Assembly (NCBI RefSeq): GCF_014655595.1
Contig: NZ_BNBL01000003.1
Coordinates: 69,877-133,876, forward strand
Length of the DNA: 64,000 nucleotides
Source of the DNA: Streptomyces griseocarneus
Lineage (GTDB): Bacteria > Actinomycetota > Actinomycetes > Streptomycetales > Streptomycetaceae
Direction of reading: 5' to 3'
Made by a program: the position numbers and the translations under genes. Positions 52,401 to 60,604 of this stretch are shown here, one piece after another. Each line of letters opens with the position of its first letter. Within the stretch, counting starts at the first letter, position 1. A model generated the notes under the pieces. The model searched no databases and was not told the DNA's origin. It was given only the letters and a program-made list of their open reading frames with translations.

Positions 52401-53016
52401 CGAGCGGCTTGAGCTGGCGGCGCAGTTCGTCGGTGAGGTCCTGGACGCGGGCGAGGTTGGCCTTCATCGCGTCGAGCTTGCGCAGCGCCTTCTCCTTGCG
52501 CTTGCGGTGCTTGAGGACGCCGGCGGCCTCCTCGATGAAGGCGCGGCGGCCCGTGGGGTCGGCGTGCAGGACGGAGTCGAGCTGGCCCTGGCCGACGATG
52601 ACGTGCATCTCGCGGCCGATGCCGGAGTCGGAGAGGAGTTCCTGGATGTCGAGGAGGCGGCAGGTGTCGCCGTTGAGCTGGTACTCGCTGCCGCCGTTGC
52701 GGAACATGATCCGCGTGATGGTGACCTCGGCGTAGTCGATGGGCAGTGCACCGTCGGAGTTGTCGATGGTGAGGGAGACCTCGGCGCGGCCCAGCGGGGG
52801 GCGGCCGGTCGTCCCGGCGAAGATGACGTCCTCCATCTTGCCGCCGCGCAGGGACTTGGCGCCCTGCTCCCCCATGACCCAGGAAAGCGCGTCGACGACA
52901 TTGGACTTTCCGGAGCCGTTGGGGCCCACGACACAGGTGATGCCGGGCTCGAAGCGCAGGGTGGTGGCGGAAGCGAAGGATTTGAACCCGCGCAGGGTCA
53001 GGCTCTTGAGGTGCAC
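49447..53016 (-). CDS. smc: Chromosome segregation protein SMC
   Basis: The 1189-residue SMC has the N-terminal Walker A GPNGSGKSNVVDALSWVMGE (residues 31-50), long coiled coils (about 170-500 and 680-1010) rich in Ala, Glu and Arg, a hinge around 520-660 (LGGLLGPAAGLLSVTPGHEL, PSLIETQ), and the C-terminal signature LLSGGERSLTAVALLVAIFK with Walker B FYVMDEVEAALDD. With ScpA/ScpB it organises the chromosome during sporulation. GTG 53016 gives the canonical MHLKSLTLRGFKSF start. In streptomycetes smc lies next to acylphosphatase and mutM/rnc. Confidence 0.96.
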   Translation of the reverse strand: MHLKSLTLRGFKSFASATTLRFEPGITCVVGPNGSGKSNVVDALSWVMGEQGAKSLRGGKMEDVIFAGTTGRPPLGRAEVSLTIDNSDGALPIDYAEVTITRIMFRNGGSEYQLNGDTCRLLDIQELLSDSGIGREMHVIVGQGQLDSVLHADPTGRRAFIEEAAGVLKHRKRKEKALRKLDAMKANLARVQDLTDELRRQLKPLGRQAAVARRAAVIQADLRDARLRLLADDLVTLREALRAEIADEAALKTRKEAAEAELRAAAQREAALEEQVRELTPRLATAQQTWYELSRLAERVRGTIGLADARVTSATTAPDEERRGRDPEDLEREAARVREQEAELEAALEAASRALEDTAQHRADLERRLADEERRLRDAARAVADRREQLARLQGQVTAARGRAASAEAEIGRLAAARDEARERAAAAQEEYERHQAEADGADADDAELAARHDRAKADLAAADTALNAAREAATEAERRRAAITARRDALALGLRRKDGTGALLAAKERLGGLLGPAAGLLSVTPGHELPVATALGAAADAVAVTGPAAAAEALRLLKKEDAGRAVLLLGGAPYDDAVPAAPAPHLAAADLVRAPLDLLPAVRRLLRDIVVVDTLEDAEHLVATHPGLTAVTAEGDLLGAHVAQGGSGGAPSLIETQAAVDEATAELTELDARCAELAAAREEAQERRARHAALVEELATRRSAADREKSQAAQALGRLAGQARAAAGEAERTTAAAERAQEALQRATEEAEELAERLAAAQERALGDDDGTDEPDTSVRDRLAADGANARQTEMEARLQVRTHEERMKALAGRAEGLDRAARAEREARARAQQRQARLRHEAEVASAVAAGARQLLAYVELSLVRADEERRTAEAAKAERELELTVGRDRARELKAELDKLTDSVHRGEVLGAEKRLRIEQLEAKALEELGVEPTALAAEYGPDQPVPPSPPAEGEELPEDPAHPRNQPVRYVRAEQEKRLKAAERAYQQLGKVNPLALEEFAALEERHQFLSEQLEDLKKTRADLLQVVKDVDKRVEEVFTAAYHDTAREFEGVFSRLFPGGEGRLVLTDPDDMLATGVDVEARPPGKKVKRLSLLSGGERSLTAVALLVAIFKARPSPFYVMDEVEAALDDTNLQRLIGIMKELQESSQLIVITHQKRTMEVADALYGVSMQGDGVSKVISSRLR

Positions 53017-53185
53017 GCGGAAGGACTCTACCGCGCGCCGGTCCACCCTCCCCGCGTGCGGGAGCCGTTGGCGCGCCGCCTCTTTTCCCGGGCTTCACCC
53101 GCTGGTTTCACCTGTGAAGGGGCAGGGCAGATCACTTGTGAGAGGACGGGGAGAAGACGTCGGGACCCGCCGCCGGGAAACGACG

Positions 53186-53207
53186 AAGGGACGCCGAAGC
53201 GTCCCTT
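53186..53207 (-). terminator. Terminator after the small coiled-coil gene
   Basis: AAGGGACGC (53186-53194) pairs perfectly with GCGTCCCTT (53199-53207) around CGAA, 57 bases after the stop and 170 bases before smc. Confidence 0.75.
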
Positions 53208-53263
53208 GCAACTCTCAAGCGGCTGACAGTGCAGCCCGACCGGCCCCCGGGGCAGGGCACGGG

Positions 53264-53467
53264 TCAGGCAAGCGCAGGCTCCGCGTGGGATACGTCGATG
53301 CTGTCGAGCAGCGAGTCGCCGTGAGCGGCGGCAGTCAGCGCGTCGTTCTCGGCCTGCATCCGAATGAGCTCGGATTCGAGGTCCTGGACACGCTGCTGAA
53401 GCCGTCGCATCTCGGAGAGGACTCGGGGGTCGGAGCCGCCGACGTAACCGAGAAGCGCCTTTGCCAT
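53264..53467 (-). CDS. Small conserved coiled-coil protein of unknown function
   Basis: This 67-residue protein begins MAKALLGYVGGSDPRVLSEM and continues with RRLQQRVQDLESELIRMQAE, a clear heptad-type coiled coil, before an acidic tail. I recognise it as a conserved actinobacterial small protein without known role. ATG 53467 has GGAGGA about nine bases upstream, strong support. It lies between acylphosphatase and smc with its own terminator, so it is probably transcribed separately. Confidence 0.8.
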   Translation of the reverse strand: MAKALLGYVGGSDPRVLSEMRRLQQRVQDLESELIRMQAENDALTAAAHGDSLLDSIDVSHAEPALA

Positions 53468-53873
53468 GATGGATGGTCCTCCACACTGAGTGACCGACCG
53501 AAGCGGTGTGGGTCGTGAGGGATTCGCACCCGCGGTGTCTGCCATCACTACTGCGCGGTGTTTCAATGCCAAACAGCTAAGGTGCGCGGGGCTTCCAGCG
53601 TCTCACCAAATGGTTTGACGGTCAACACGATCACACCCCGTATCGGCGGGCGTCCCGGGGGTGTGCGCGGTGGATATCCGCGCCGCATTCCGCACCCGGA
53701 GCCCGAGGGGCGTAGAGATCATCCGTTGAGAGGCAGCCTTGCACGCTGCGGCCGAGTTGGCAACCATCAGGCAATTTCCGTGGTCTGCATATGCCAACGT
53801 CATATGAATCCGACGATCACCCTCCTCATGCTCCTGCGAAACCGAGCCGCGATCGGATTTCCCCGTCATCCGC
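53468..53873. other. 406-bp gap between the coiled-coil gene and acylphosphatase
   Basis: On the minus strand TTGACC (53625-53620) with a 17-base spacer and GACGCT (53602-53597) may be the promoter of the coiled-coil gene. CATATG occurs twice (53788-53793 and 53801-53806), and GTTGGCA/TGCCAAC (53756-53762, 53792-53798) form a weak hairpin. GC is lower than around it. No protein-coding frame stands out. Confidence 0.5.
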
Positions 53874-54155
53874 TCAGCGGATCTCGAAGCCGTCGTAACC
53901 GCCCCTGGGTGTGTCCCAGATCTCGGTGACACCGTCCACACGGCCGGGCGTGTCGCCGTTGCGCAGCCATTCGAGCAATTGTTCGCAGCCCGGGCGGGGT
54001 CCCTCGGCGACGACCTGCACCCTGCCGTCGGAGAGGTTGGAGGCGAAGCCGATCAGGTCGCCGATCCGCAATGCGTTGGCCCGGGTGAACCAACGAAAAC
54101 CGACGCCCTGCACATGTCCACGGACCCACGCCGTGAGACGGACATTCTCGTTCAT
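53874..54155 (-). CDS. Acylphosphatase
   Basis: The 93-residue protein has the catalytic loop [14 protein letters not shown] (conserved Arg) and the strand [18 protein letters not shown] with the catalytic Asn. It hydrolyses acyl phosphates such as carbamoyl- or 1,3-bisphosphoglycerate. ATG 54155 gives the standard length. In streptomycetes it sits between the smc region and the CAP-domain gene, which is divergent here. Confidence 0.94.
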   Translation of the reverse strand: MNENVRLTAWVRGHVQGVGFRWFTRANALRIGDLIGFASNLSDGRVQVVAEGPRPGCEQLLEWLRNGDTPGRVDGVTEIWDTPRGGYDGFEIR

Positions 54156-54288
54156 GTCTGCACGTTAACCGGCCAATTACATAAGCAGCACTTCGACCCG
54201 GTTCTCGGTGCCGTACAGTCGCCGCCGAATAAGGACTCCCCCGGACGAGTGACGCACTTTGACGCCGAACACGTGAGGAAGGCAGCGG

Positions 54289-55491
54289 ATGGGCCGCCAT
54301 CGACGCTCTGCCCGCGCGACCGCCGATGAGGAGGTGGCGAACGCCCGGAAAGCCGGGGCTCCCCTGCCGGACGAGTCGGCCGACGCGTACGGGCCCGAGG
54401 ATCCGGCCGAGGCGGTCACCCAGCCCATCCCCATCGTCCGCACCGGCCCCGCCGGTCCCGGGCGTCACCGCGGCCCGCGCCGCGGCAAACGGCGCGGCGG
54501 CGCGGACAGAACCGGCCGTACGGCAAGGGGCGGCGCGTCCGGCAAGGTGATCAAGTCCGTCCCGCCCGCGCGGCGGGTGGGGCTGCTCGGCGCCTCGGCC
54601 GCCGTGGCGATGGGCGCGGTCGCCATGGTCTCCGGGCTGCTGCCCGGCGGAGGCCTCACGGGCGGCGACGCCTCCTCCCCCGGCACCAGCGGAGCGATCC
54701 GGGCCGACGGCCCGGTCGAGGCCCCCGCGCAGAACTCCCGGCCGCCGGCCGCGGCCCAGGCCGACCGTCCGGGCGGCGACGCGCGGCGCCAGGAGCAGGC
54801 CGGGGCCGCCCGGGCGGAACAGGCGGTGAGCCGGACGGAGGCGGATGAGCGACGGGACGGGCAGGACGCCCCGCGGGGGACGGACCTGCGCGCGTCCCGG
54901 GGCGCCGAGCGCCCGCCGGCCTCGGCGCTGTCCGCACCTCCCTCCGCCGCGCCGCCCTCCGCCGCGCCCTCCGAGCGGCGGTCCGCTCCGGCGGCCGCCG
55001 TCACCACGGCCCGCGAGAAGGCCGGCGCGGCCCGTACGACCGCCGAGCGGCACCGTTCGGCGGTCGTGGAGGGCGAGCGCGCGGCGTCCGTGCCCGGCAC
55101 GCTCGCCGACACCCGCTCCTCCACCGCGCATCTGGTGCTGGCCCTGGTCAACGCGGAACGGGCGAAGGCGGGCTGCCGCCCGCTGCGGGCGAGCTCCCAG
55201 CTCAACCGGCTCGCCCAGTCGTTCAGCGACGACATGGCCCGGCGGGGCTTCTTCGACCACACCGACCCGGACGGCCGGACCCCCTGGGAGCGGGCGGCCC
55301 GACGCGGCATCAAGAACCTGGGCGGCGAGAACATCGCGCGCGGCCACCCGGACGCGCGCACGGTGATGGACGCGTGGATGCGCAGCAGCGGCCACCGCGC
55401 CAACATCCTCAACTGCGACTACCGCAGCATGGGCGTCGGCGTGCACCACGGCGGCAACGGCCCCTGGTGGACGCAGGACTTCGGCTACTGA
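54289..55491 (+). CDS. Membrane-anchored CAP (SCP/PR-1) domain protein
   Basis: A 400-residue protein: a basic N-terminal tail (GRHRGPRRGKRRGG), one membrane helix near residues 97-117 (VGLLGASAAVAMGAVAMVSG), a long Ala/Pro/Glu/Arg linker to about 280, then a CAP domain with LVNAERAKAGCRPLRASSQL, RLAQSFSDDMARRGFFDHTD, GENIARGHPDARTVMDAWM, SSGHRANILNCDYRSMGVGV and a C-terminal WWTQDFGY. CAP domains bind lipids or act as adhesins/proteases; the role here is unknown. ATG 54289 has GAGGAAGG six bases upstream. Ends at a strong terminator. Confidence 0.88.
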   Translation: MGRHRRSARATADEEVANARKAGAPLPDESADAYGPEDPAEAVTQPIPIVRTGPAGPGRHRGPRRGKRRGGADRTGRTARGGASGKVIKSVPPARRVGLLGASAAVAMGAVAMVSGLLPGGGLTGGDASSPGTSGAIRADGPVEAPAQNSRPPAAAQADRPGGDARRQEQAGAARAEQAVSRTEADERRDGQDAPRGTDLRASRGAERPPASALSAPPSAAPPSAAPSERRSAPAAAVTTAREKAGAARTTAERHRSAVVEGERAASVPGTLADTRSSTAHLVLALVNAERAKAGCRPLRASSQLNRLAQSFSDDMARRGFFDHTDPDGRTPWERAARRGIKNLGGENIARGHPDARTVMDAWMRSSGHRANILNCDYRSMGVGVHHGGNGPWWTQDFGY

Positions 55492-55498
55492 CGCGCCG

Positions 55499-55536
55499 CC
55501 GGCCGGGCCCCGCCCTCGCGGGCGGGACCCGGCCGG
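55499..55536. terminator. 17-bp terminator between CAP gene and oxidoreductase
   Basis: CCGGCCGGGCCCCGCCC (55499-55515) pairs with 55520-55536 with one mismatch around TCGC. Suited to both converging genes. Confidence 0.8.
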
Positions 55537-55554
55537 TCCGGGGTGCGGCGTCCG

Positions 55555-56139
55555 TCAGACGGCGGCGCGGCCGGCGGCGTAGATCCGCGCCTGCTCGGTG
55601 ATGCGGCGGCCGAGCAGCTCGGCGGTCGCGATGTCCGCCTTGTGCACGCCCTCGGGGCCCTGGTCGTTGTTGGTCTGGGCGCCGGCGCCGAGGAAGAAGC
55701 CGAGGCGGTTGATGTCGTTCTCGGAGGCCACGGAGCTGTTCCAGCCCGGCAGCGCGCCGAGGCCGACCCAGTGCATGCCGTGCTGGGCGGCGAGGACGGT
55801 GAAGAACTGCAGGGTGTGCAGCTTGTCGCCGCTCTTGGAGGCGGAGTTGGTGAAGCCGGCCGCCAGCTTGTCCTGCCAGGCGCGGGTGTACCAGCGGCCC
55901 GAGGTCGACTCGGCGAAGACGTGGAAGGCGCCGGAGGCGGTGCCCATGTAGGTGGGCGAGCCGAAGACGATGGCGTCGGAGGCGTCGAGCTGCTCCCACT
56001 GGGCGTCGGTGATCTCGGCGACGTTGATCAGGTGGACGGTGGCGCCGGCGTCGGTGGCACCGTCGCGGACGGCCTCGGCGAGGACGGCGGTGTGGCCGAA
56101 GCCGGAGTGGTAGGCGATGGAGACGACGGGGGTGGTCAC
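55555..56139 (-). CDS. Flavodoxin-family NAD(P)H:quinone oxidoreductase (WrbA/NAD(P)H-dehydrogenase type)
   Basis: The 194-residue protein is a flavodoxin-fold reductase: SIAYHSGFGHTAVLAEAV (phosphate loop), DAIVFGSPTYMGTASGAFHV, and LAAGFTNSASKSGDKLHTLQ with a long LGALPGWNSSVASENDINRL segment of the isoprenylquinone/WrbA-like group. It binds FMN and reduces quinones or azo compounds. GTG 56139 has GAGGAG nine bases upstream. Divergent from an HxlR regulator, which is a common regulator of such reductases. Confidence 0.9.
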   Translation of the reverse strand: MTTPVVSIAYHSGFGHTAVLAEAVRDGATDAGATVHLINVAEITDAQWEQLDASDAIVFGSPTYMGTASGAFHVFAESTSGRWYTRAWQDKLAAGFTNSASKSGDKLHTLQFFTVLAAQHGMHWVGLGALPGWNSSVASENDINRLGFFLGAGAQTNNDQGPEGVHKADIATAELLGRRITEQARIYAAGRAAV

Positions 56140-56184
56140 GGCGGGTAACTCCTCGGAGAGCCGATGGGCAGTGCGATGACCAAA

Positions 56185-56208
56185 GGAAAGCACTAACTTT
56201 TGGAAAGC
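56185..56208. promoter_or_regulatory. Repeated GGAAAGC half-sites in the oxidoreductase/HxlR gap
   Basis: GGAAAGC occurs at 56185-56191 and 56202-56208 as a direct repeat, with CACTAACTTT between. The 17-base spacing is compatible with one protein dimer. It probably is the HxlR operator, from position only. Confidence 0.4.
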
Positions 56209-56249
56209 GCAATCCCGAAGAGAGCGCTGTGCCGGAGTATGGTGTTCAC

Positions 56250-56663
56250 ATGACGACCCACGGCACGGCAGGGGAAGCCTGCGACGGCGGCGCGGACGAG
56301 CAGTTGCCCTTCGACGTCTTCGCGCGCAGCTGTCCCTCGCGCGAAACCCTCGGGCATGTCACGGGGCGCTGGGGCGCGCTGACGCTCGGCGCGCTGCGCG
56401 AGGACACACTGCGTTTCAACGAGCTGCGCCGCCGCGTCGACGGCGTCAGCGAGAAGATGCTCTCCCAGACCCTGCACGCGCTGGAGCGCGACGGGCTGGT
56501 GCACCGCGAGGCCCAGCCCACCAACCCGCCCCGGGTGGACTACCGCCTGACCCCTATGGGTCAGGAGATCACCGAGCGGCTGATGGGACTGATCGAGCTC
56601 GTCGAGGAGCGGATGCCGGAGGTCCTGACGGCACGTCGGGCCTACGACGCCGAGCAGCCCTGA
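56250..56663 (+). CDS. HxlR family winged-helix regulator
   Basis: The 137-residue protein carries the HxlR signature: ARSCPSRETLGHVTGRWGAL then TLGALREDTLRFNELRRRVD, GVSEKMLSQTLHALERDGLV and YRLTPMGQEITERLMGLIEL. HxlR regulators sense aldehydes, quinones or redox state, often by cysteine; Cys at the RSCPSR motif is a candidate sensor, and another Cys lies near the N-terminus (EACDGG). ATG 56250 is preferred; GTG 56229 is an alternative with no better ribosome site. Divergent to the reductase. Confidence 0.9.
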   Translation: MTTHGTAGEACDGGADEQLPFDVFARSCPSRETLGHVTGRWGALTLGALREDTLRFNELRRRVDGVSEKMLSQTLHALERDGLVHREAQPTNPPRVDYRLTPMGQEITERLMGLIELVEERMPEVLTARRAYDAEQP

Positions 56664-56712
56664 CCGGCCCGGCGGCGGGCAAGGGCGTACGCCGTGACCG
56701 GCCGGCGGCGAC

Positions 56713-57600
56713 CTACGCCGTGGCGCGCGGCGGGCGCTGGCAGCGCGGGCAGAAGTAGCTGGAGCGGTTCATCCAGGGGCGGCGGCGCATGGCCGTACCG
56801 CAGCGCCGGCAGGGCTCGTCCTCACGCCCGTAGGCGTCCAGCGAGCGGTCGAAATAGCCCGACTCGCCGTTCACGTTGACGTAGAGGCTGTCGAAGCTGG
56901 TGCCGCCCGCGGCGAGCGCCTCGTTCATGACCTCGCGGATGTGCAGCAGCAGCTCGGCAGTGCGCGGGCGGGTCAGCGAGGCGGTGGGGCGGTCGTAGTG
57001 CAGCCGGGTGCGCCACAGCGCCTCGTCGGCGTAGATGTTGCCGACGCCGCTGATCAGCGACTGGTCGAGCAGCGCGCGCTTGATCGTCGTGCGGCGCCGG
57101 CGCAGCGCGGTGTGGAAGGCCTCGTCGTCGAAGGCCGGGTCGAGCGGGTCGCGGGCGATGTGGGCGATGACGTCCGGGAGGCCGTCGGGGTCGCCGGGCA
57201 CCGTCTCGTGCAGCGAGAGGCCGCCGAAGGTGCGCTGGTCCACGAAGCGCAGCTCGGTGGCCTGGGCGTCGGCGAAGCGCACGCGGACGCGCAGGTGCTT
57301 CTCGTCGGGGGAACCCTGGGGCTGGACGAGCAGTTGGCCGCTCATGCCCAGGTGGGCGAGGATCGCGCGGTCGGGGGCGGCCGAGGCGCCGAGGGGCTCG
57401 ACGGGCAGCCACAGGTACTTGCCGCGGCGCCGGGCCGGGCCCACCCGGTGGCCGACGAGCTGGGCGGCGAAGTCGCCGGGGCCGGCGAGGTGCCGGCGGA
57501 CGGCCCTGGGGTGGAGCACCTCGACGTCTGCGACCGTACGGCCGCAGACCCAGCGTTCCAGACCGCTGCGGACGACCTCGACCTCGGGCAGCTCGGGCAC
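56713..57600 (-). CDS. mutM: Formamidopyrimidine-DNA glycosylase MutM
   Basis: The 295-residue enzyme begins PELPEVEVV, with the catalytic Pro and Glu exposed after Met removal, has [20 protein letters not shown], and ends with a zinc finger CRRCG...CPRCQ with four cysteines. It removes 8-oxoguanine and fapy lesions with AP lyase activity. GTG 57600 is confirmed by the mature N-terminus. It lies downstream of rnc, separated by a hairpin. Confidence 0.95.
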   Translation of the reverse strand: MPELPEVEVVRSGLERWVCGRTVADVEVLHPRAVRRHLAGPGDFAAQLVGHRVGPARRRGKYLWLPVEPLGASAAPDRAILAHLGMSGQLLVQPQGSPDEKHLRVRVRFADAQATELRFVDQRTFGGLSLHETVPGDPDGLPDVIAHIARDPLDPAFDDEAFHTALRRRRTTIKRALLDQSLISGVGNIYADEALWRTRLHYDRPTASLTRPRTAELLLHIREVMNEALAAGGTSFDSLYVNVNGESGYFDRSLDAYGREDEPCRRCGTAMRRRPWMNRSSYFCPRCQRPPRATA

Positions 57601-57626
57601 CGCACTCCTTTGGGTTGTCCACGACG

Positions 57627-57659
57627 TCCGGGCGGGCCCGCTGTGCGGGACCGCCCGGA
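57627..57659 (-). terminator. Hairpin between rnc and mutM
   Basis: TCCGGGCGG (57627-57635) pairs with CCGCCCGGA (57651-57659); after one mismatch CCCGC and GCGGG continue the stem to a TGT loop. It lies 23 bases past the rnc stop and could be an attenuator or an RNase III target. Confidence 0.6.
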
Positions 57660-57682
57660 AGACGTTGCTGAAAAAGGGTGCG

Positions 57683-58492
57683 TCAGTGGGACGCGCCCTG
57701 CGCGTTGCCGGCGCCCTCGGCGTCCGCCTTGGCGGCCGCCGCGCGCGCCTCCGCGGCGCTGTTGATGGCGCGCCAGGCGGACTCCGCCGCCTGCTGCTCC
57801 GCTTCCTTCTTGCTGCGGCCGGTGCCGGTGCCGTACGCGACACCACCGACGCGGGCAGCAGCCGTGAAGGTCTTCTCGTGGTCCGGACCGGTCTCGGAGA
57901 CCAGGTACTCCGGCACCCCGAGGCCCTCCGTGGCGGTCAGCTCCTGGAGGCTGGTCTTCCAGTCCAGGCCGGCGCCGAGGTTGGAGGACTTCTCGATCAG
58001 CGGGTCGAAGAGCCGGTGCACCAGCTCCGCGGCCGCATCGAGGCCCTGGTCGAGGTAGACCGCACCGATGACCGCTTCCAGGGTGTCCGCGAGGATGGAC
58101 GCCTTGTCGCGGCCGCCCGTGCCCTCTTCGCCCCGGCCGAGCCGGATGAAGGCACCCAGGTCCAGGCCCCGGCCGACCTCGGCCAGTGCACGGGAGTTGA
58201 CCACCGCGGCCCGCAGCTTGGCCAGCTGGCCCTCGGGCAGGTCGGGGTGGATGCGGTAGAGCGTGTCGGTGACCACCAGGCCGAGCACGGAGTCCCCGAG
58301 GAACTCCAGCCGCTCGTTGGTGGGCAGCCCGCCGTTCTCGTACGCATAGGACCGGTGCGTCAGCGCACGCACCAGAAGGGCGGTCTCGAGTTTGTACCCG
58401 AGCCGCCCTTCCAGAAGCGTGTGAGACGAGGCCGTGTCCGTCGGCGCCGGTTCTTGCCCGCGGCTGCGGGACGGCGTACTGGCGTCTGACAT
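57683..58492 (-). CDS. rnc: Ribonuclease III (AbsB)
   Basis: The 269-residue enzyme has the RNase III signature [56 protein letters not shown] and the C-terminal dsRNA-binding domain ([20 protein letters not shown] ... [18 protein letters not shown]). It processes rRNA and regulates antibiotic genes; in S. coelicolor absB (rnc) mutants lose antibiotic production. ATG 58492 is preferred; GTG 58504 is an in-frame alternative. An Ala-rich C-terminal tail of about 25 residues is actinobacterial. Confidence 0.95.
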   Translation of the reverse strand: MSDASTPSRSRGQEPAPTDTASSHTLLEGRLGYKLETALLVRALTHRSYAYENGGLPTNERLEFLGDSVLGLVVTDTLYRIHPDLPEGQLAKLRAAVVNSRALAEVGRGLDLGAFIRLGRGEEGTGGRDKASILADTLEAVIGAVYLDQGLDAAAELVHRLFDPLIEKSSNLGAGLDWKTSLQELTATEGLGVPEYLVSETGPDHEKTFTAAARVGGVAYGTGTGRSKKEAEQQAAESAWRAINSAAEARAAAAKADAEGAGNAQGASH

Positions 58493-58511
58493 GAAGCCTG
58501 TCACCCGCCGA

Positions 58512-58685
58512 TCAGACCGCGAGGACCTGGCGCTTGTTGTAGGTGCCGCAGCTGGGGCACGCGATGTGCTGCTGCTTCGGCTCGTGGCAGCGCTCGCACG
58601 CCACCAGGGGGGTGACCGCAGCCTTCCACTGCGACCGGCGGTGGCGCGTGTTGCTGCGCGACATCTTCCGCTTCGGAACAGCCAC
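58512..58685 (-). CDS. rpmF: 50S ribosomal protein L32
   Basis: The 57-residue protein reads [20 protein letters not shown] and then a four-cysteine zinc ribbon (CERC ... CPSC), ending [12 protein letters not shown] 58685 has AGGAGAAG as Shine-Dalgarno and is two bases after the DUF177 stop. This is the zinc-binding C+ form of L32; streptomycetes often have a second, cysteine-free form elsewhere. Confidence 0.95.
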   Translation of the reverse strand: MAVPKRKMSRSNTRHRRSQWKAAVTPLVACERCHEPKQQHIACPSCGTYNKRQVLAV

Positions 58686-58687
58686 GG

Positions 58688-59317
58688 CTACTTCTCCTGT
58701 GAGTCATCCCCGTCGGAACGGGGTGCGTTGTCCTTCTCGCCGTCCTGGTCGGAACCGGCGAGTCCCTGCAGTGCCGCCCAACGGATGTCGACGGCGTCGT
58801 GGTGGTGGTCCGGGTCGTCCGCCAGCCGCGCTCCGCACTCGGAGCACAGGCCGGGGCAGTCTTCCTGGCACACCGGCTGCAGCGGCAGTGAGAGCACCAC
58901 CGCGTCCCGCAGCACGGGTTCGAGGTCGAACATGTCGTCCTCGAGGAAGAGCATGTCCTCCTCGTCGTCCTCGGCGTCGTCGTCCGCGGCCGCGATGCGG
59001 CCCCGGGCGTCGGCGTCGGGGTAGGAGTACATCTCCTGGAAGTCCGCTTCGAGCTCGTGCTCCAGCGGCTCCAGACACCTTACGCACTCCCCGGTGAGCG
59101 GCGCACGGGCGGTGCCTGTGACAAGCACCCCTTCCATGACCGACTCGAGGCGGAGGTCGAGCTCCACCGCGGCGTTCTCGGGCACTCCGATGACCTCGAT
59201 GCCGAGGTCCGTGGGGGCCGGGACGGAGCGGGAGATCCGCTTCAGCGCGCCGGGTCGCCGGCCCAGCTCGCGTGTATCGAACACGAGAGGGTTGCGGGGA
59301 TCAAGGCGGGCGTTCAG
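58688..59317 (-). CDS. DUF177 (YceD) family protein
   Basis: The protein has the YceD core: [60 protein letters not shown] and a C-terminal [20 protein letters not shown] with four cysteines. It is always next to rpmF and is thought to help L32/23S rRNA accumulation. The start is difficult: AGGAAG lies two bases before the CTG at 59317, which gives the expected [13 protein letters not shown] start; the only in-frame GTGs are 59284 (inside the conserved region) and 59398 (far upstream). I list CTG 59317 as the best reading with caution. Confidence 0.75.
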   Translation of the reverse strand: MNARLDPRNPLVFDTRELGRRPGALKRISRSVPAPTDLGIEVIGVPENAAVELDLRLESVMEGVLVTGTARAPLTGECVRCLEPLEHELEADFQEMYSYPDADARGRIAAADDDAEDDEEDMLFLEDDMFDLEPVLRDAVVLSLPLQPVCQEDCPGLCSECGARLADDPDHHHDAVDIRWAALQGLAGSDQDGEKDNAPRSDGDDSQEK

Positions 59318-59475
59318 GGCTTCCTGCTTTCTACGCTGCGGTGACGGCGCCCCCGTGCTCGTGGAGCGCGGCGGGCAGCCTGGATCGCGGACGTACACGC
59401 GACCGAAGAGCCAGGATACTGGACGGGCCGCCGTGGTCCCAATCCGCACCCCCCTGCACGGGGGAAAGGGGGCGG

Positions 59476-60507
59476 TCAGCGCCCCTGCTCGTACTGCCGG
59501 AGCCGGTCGAGGTCGATCATTCCGGTGTCGAAGAGGCTCGTCTCGTCGAGCGCGGCCGTCTGCGGTTGCGCCTGGTACTGCTGGTGCGCGGGGTCCTGGG
59601 CCGGCCAGGCGTACGGGTCGGGCTGCTGGGGGTAGCCGCCGGGCACCGCGTAGGGGTCCAGCTGCGGCGGGTACGGCTGGGGGGCGCCGTACGCGTCCTG
59701 CCCCGCGCCGTACTCCGCGGCCGGGGCGGCGTAGTCGCCCCAGTCGCCGGTCCGGTCCTCCTGAGGGGACGCGGCGGGCTCCTGGGGGGCGGCGAGGCCC
59801 GCGAGGAAGTCGGCGTCACTGGCGGGGGGCCCGCCGGGCAGGCGCTCCTGGGCGGCCATGTGCGCCGCCAGCTCGTCCACGGGGCGACCGGCGAGCAGCT
59901 TCTCCCGCCCGCGGCCGACCGCCTCCAGCGTGCCGGCCAGCACGGCCGAGACGGTCCCCAGCTTGGCGTCCACGTAGGCGTCGGCGTCGCGGCGCCGCCT
60001 TGCGGGGTCGGCGGCGCGCCCGGGGGCGTCGTCCGCGCGGTGGTCGCCCGCCGGGTCGCCGGGCGCGAGGCCGAGCAGCTTCTCGCGGCCGCGGTCGACC
60101 GAGCCGATGGTCTTGGTGAGGACGACCTCGAAGTTGGCGAGCTTGCTGTCGACGTAGTCGTCGGCCCCCGCGCGGATGGCGGCGGCCTCGCGGCGGGCGT
60201 CCTCGAGGATGCGCGTGGCCTCCTGACGGGCCTCGCGGGCGACCTCCGTGTCGGAGATCAGCGAGCCGCGCTGGGCGCGGGCGGCCCGCAGGATCCGCTC
60301 GGCCTCGGCCCGGGCGTCGGCGACCATCCGCTCCCGGCCGCCGATGACCTCCTCCGCCTGGGCCAGGGCGCCGGGCAGGGCGGCCCGCATCTCCTCCAGC
60401 CGGGCGAGCAGCTCGGCGCGGTTGAGGACGCAGGAGGCCGACATGGGCAGGGCGCGGGCAGCGGCGACGGTCGTGACGATCTCGTCGAGCTTCTTCTGCA
60501 CGTCCAC
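59476..60507 (-). CDS. DivIVA-like cell-division/polar coiled-coil protein
   Basis: The 343-residue protein starts MDVQKKLDEIVTTVAAARAL, with a coiled-coil core from about residue 30 to 120 (LLARLEEMRAALPGALAQAE, GRERMVADARAEAERIL) and a second repeat-like segment VDSKLANFEVVLTKTIGSVD mirrored by VDAKLGTVSAVLAGTLEAVG. The C-terminal third is a Pro/Gln/Tyr/Gly-rich low-complexity region. It resembles actinobacterial DivIVA-like proteins annotated as cell division initiation protein; function is not proven. GTG 60507 follows the known SCO5569-like N-terminus; GTG 60522 is an alternative. Confidence 0.8.
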   Translation of the reverse strand: MDVQKKLDEIVTTVAAARALPMSASCVLNRAELLARLEEMRAALPGALAQAEEVIGGRERMVADARAEAERILRAARAQRGSLISDTEVAREARQEATRILEDARREAAAIRAGADDYVDSKLANFEVVLTKTIGSVDRGREKLLGLAPGDPAGDHRADDAPGRAADPARRRRDADAYVDAKLGTVSAVLAGTLEAVGRGREKLLAGRPVDELAAHMAAQERLPGGPPASDADFLAGLAAPQEPAASPQEDRTGDWGDYAAPAAEYGAGQDAYGAPQPYPPQLDPYAVPGGYPQQPDPYAWPAQDPAHQQYQAQPQTAALDETSLFDTGMIDLDRLRQYEQGR

Positions 60508-60604
60508 GGTGACGCTCGCCACTCTCTCGGGGCCGACGGCACGAACGGGACGACTGTAGGGCCGGCGGGCCGCGCCCGGCAGCAACTGACGAAGCGTCAG
60601 TTGA

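Noticed and set aside
49441..53226. A very long plus-strand open frame opposite smc, and similar long frames such as 12379-15558, 1956-3602, 37599-40091 and 47415-49328
   Set aside because: They are the mirror of GC-rich third positions of true genes. Their translations are Gly/Val/Leu/Arg low complexity with no domain, while the opposite strand has complete conserved families.
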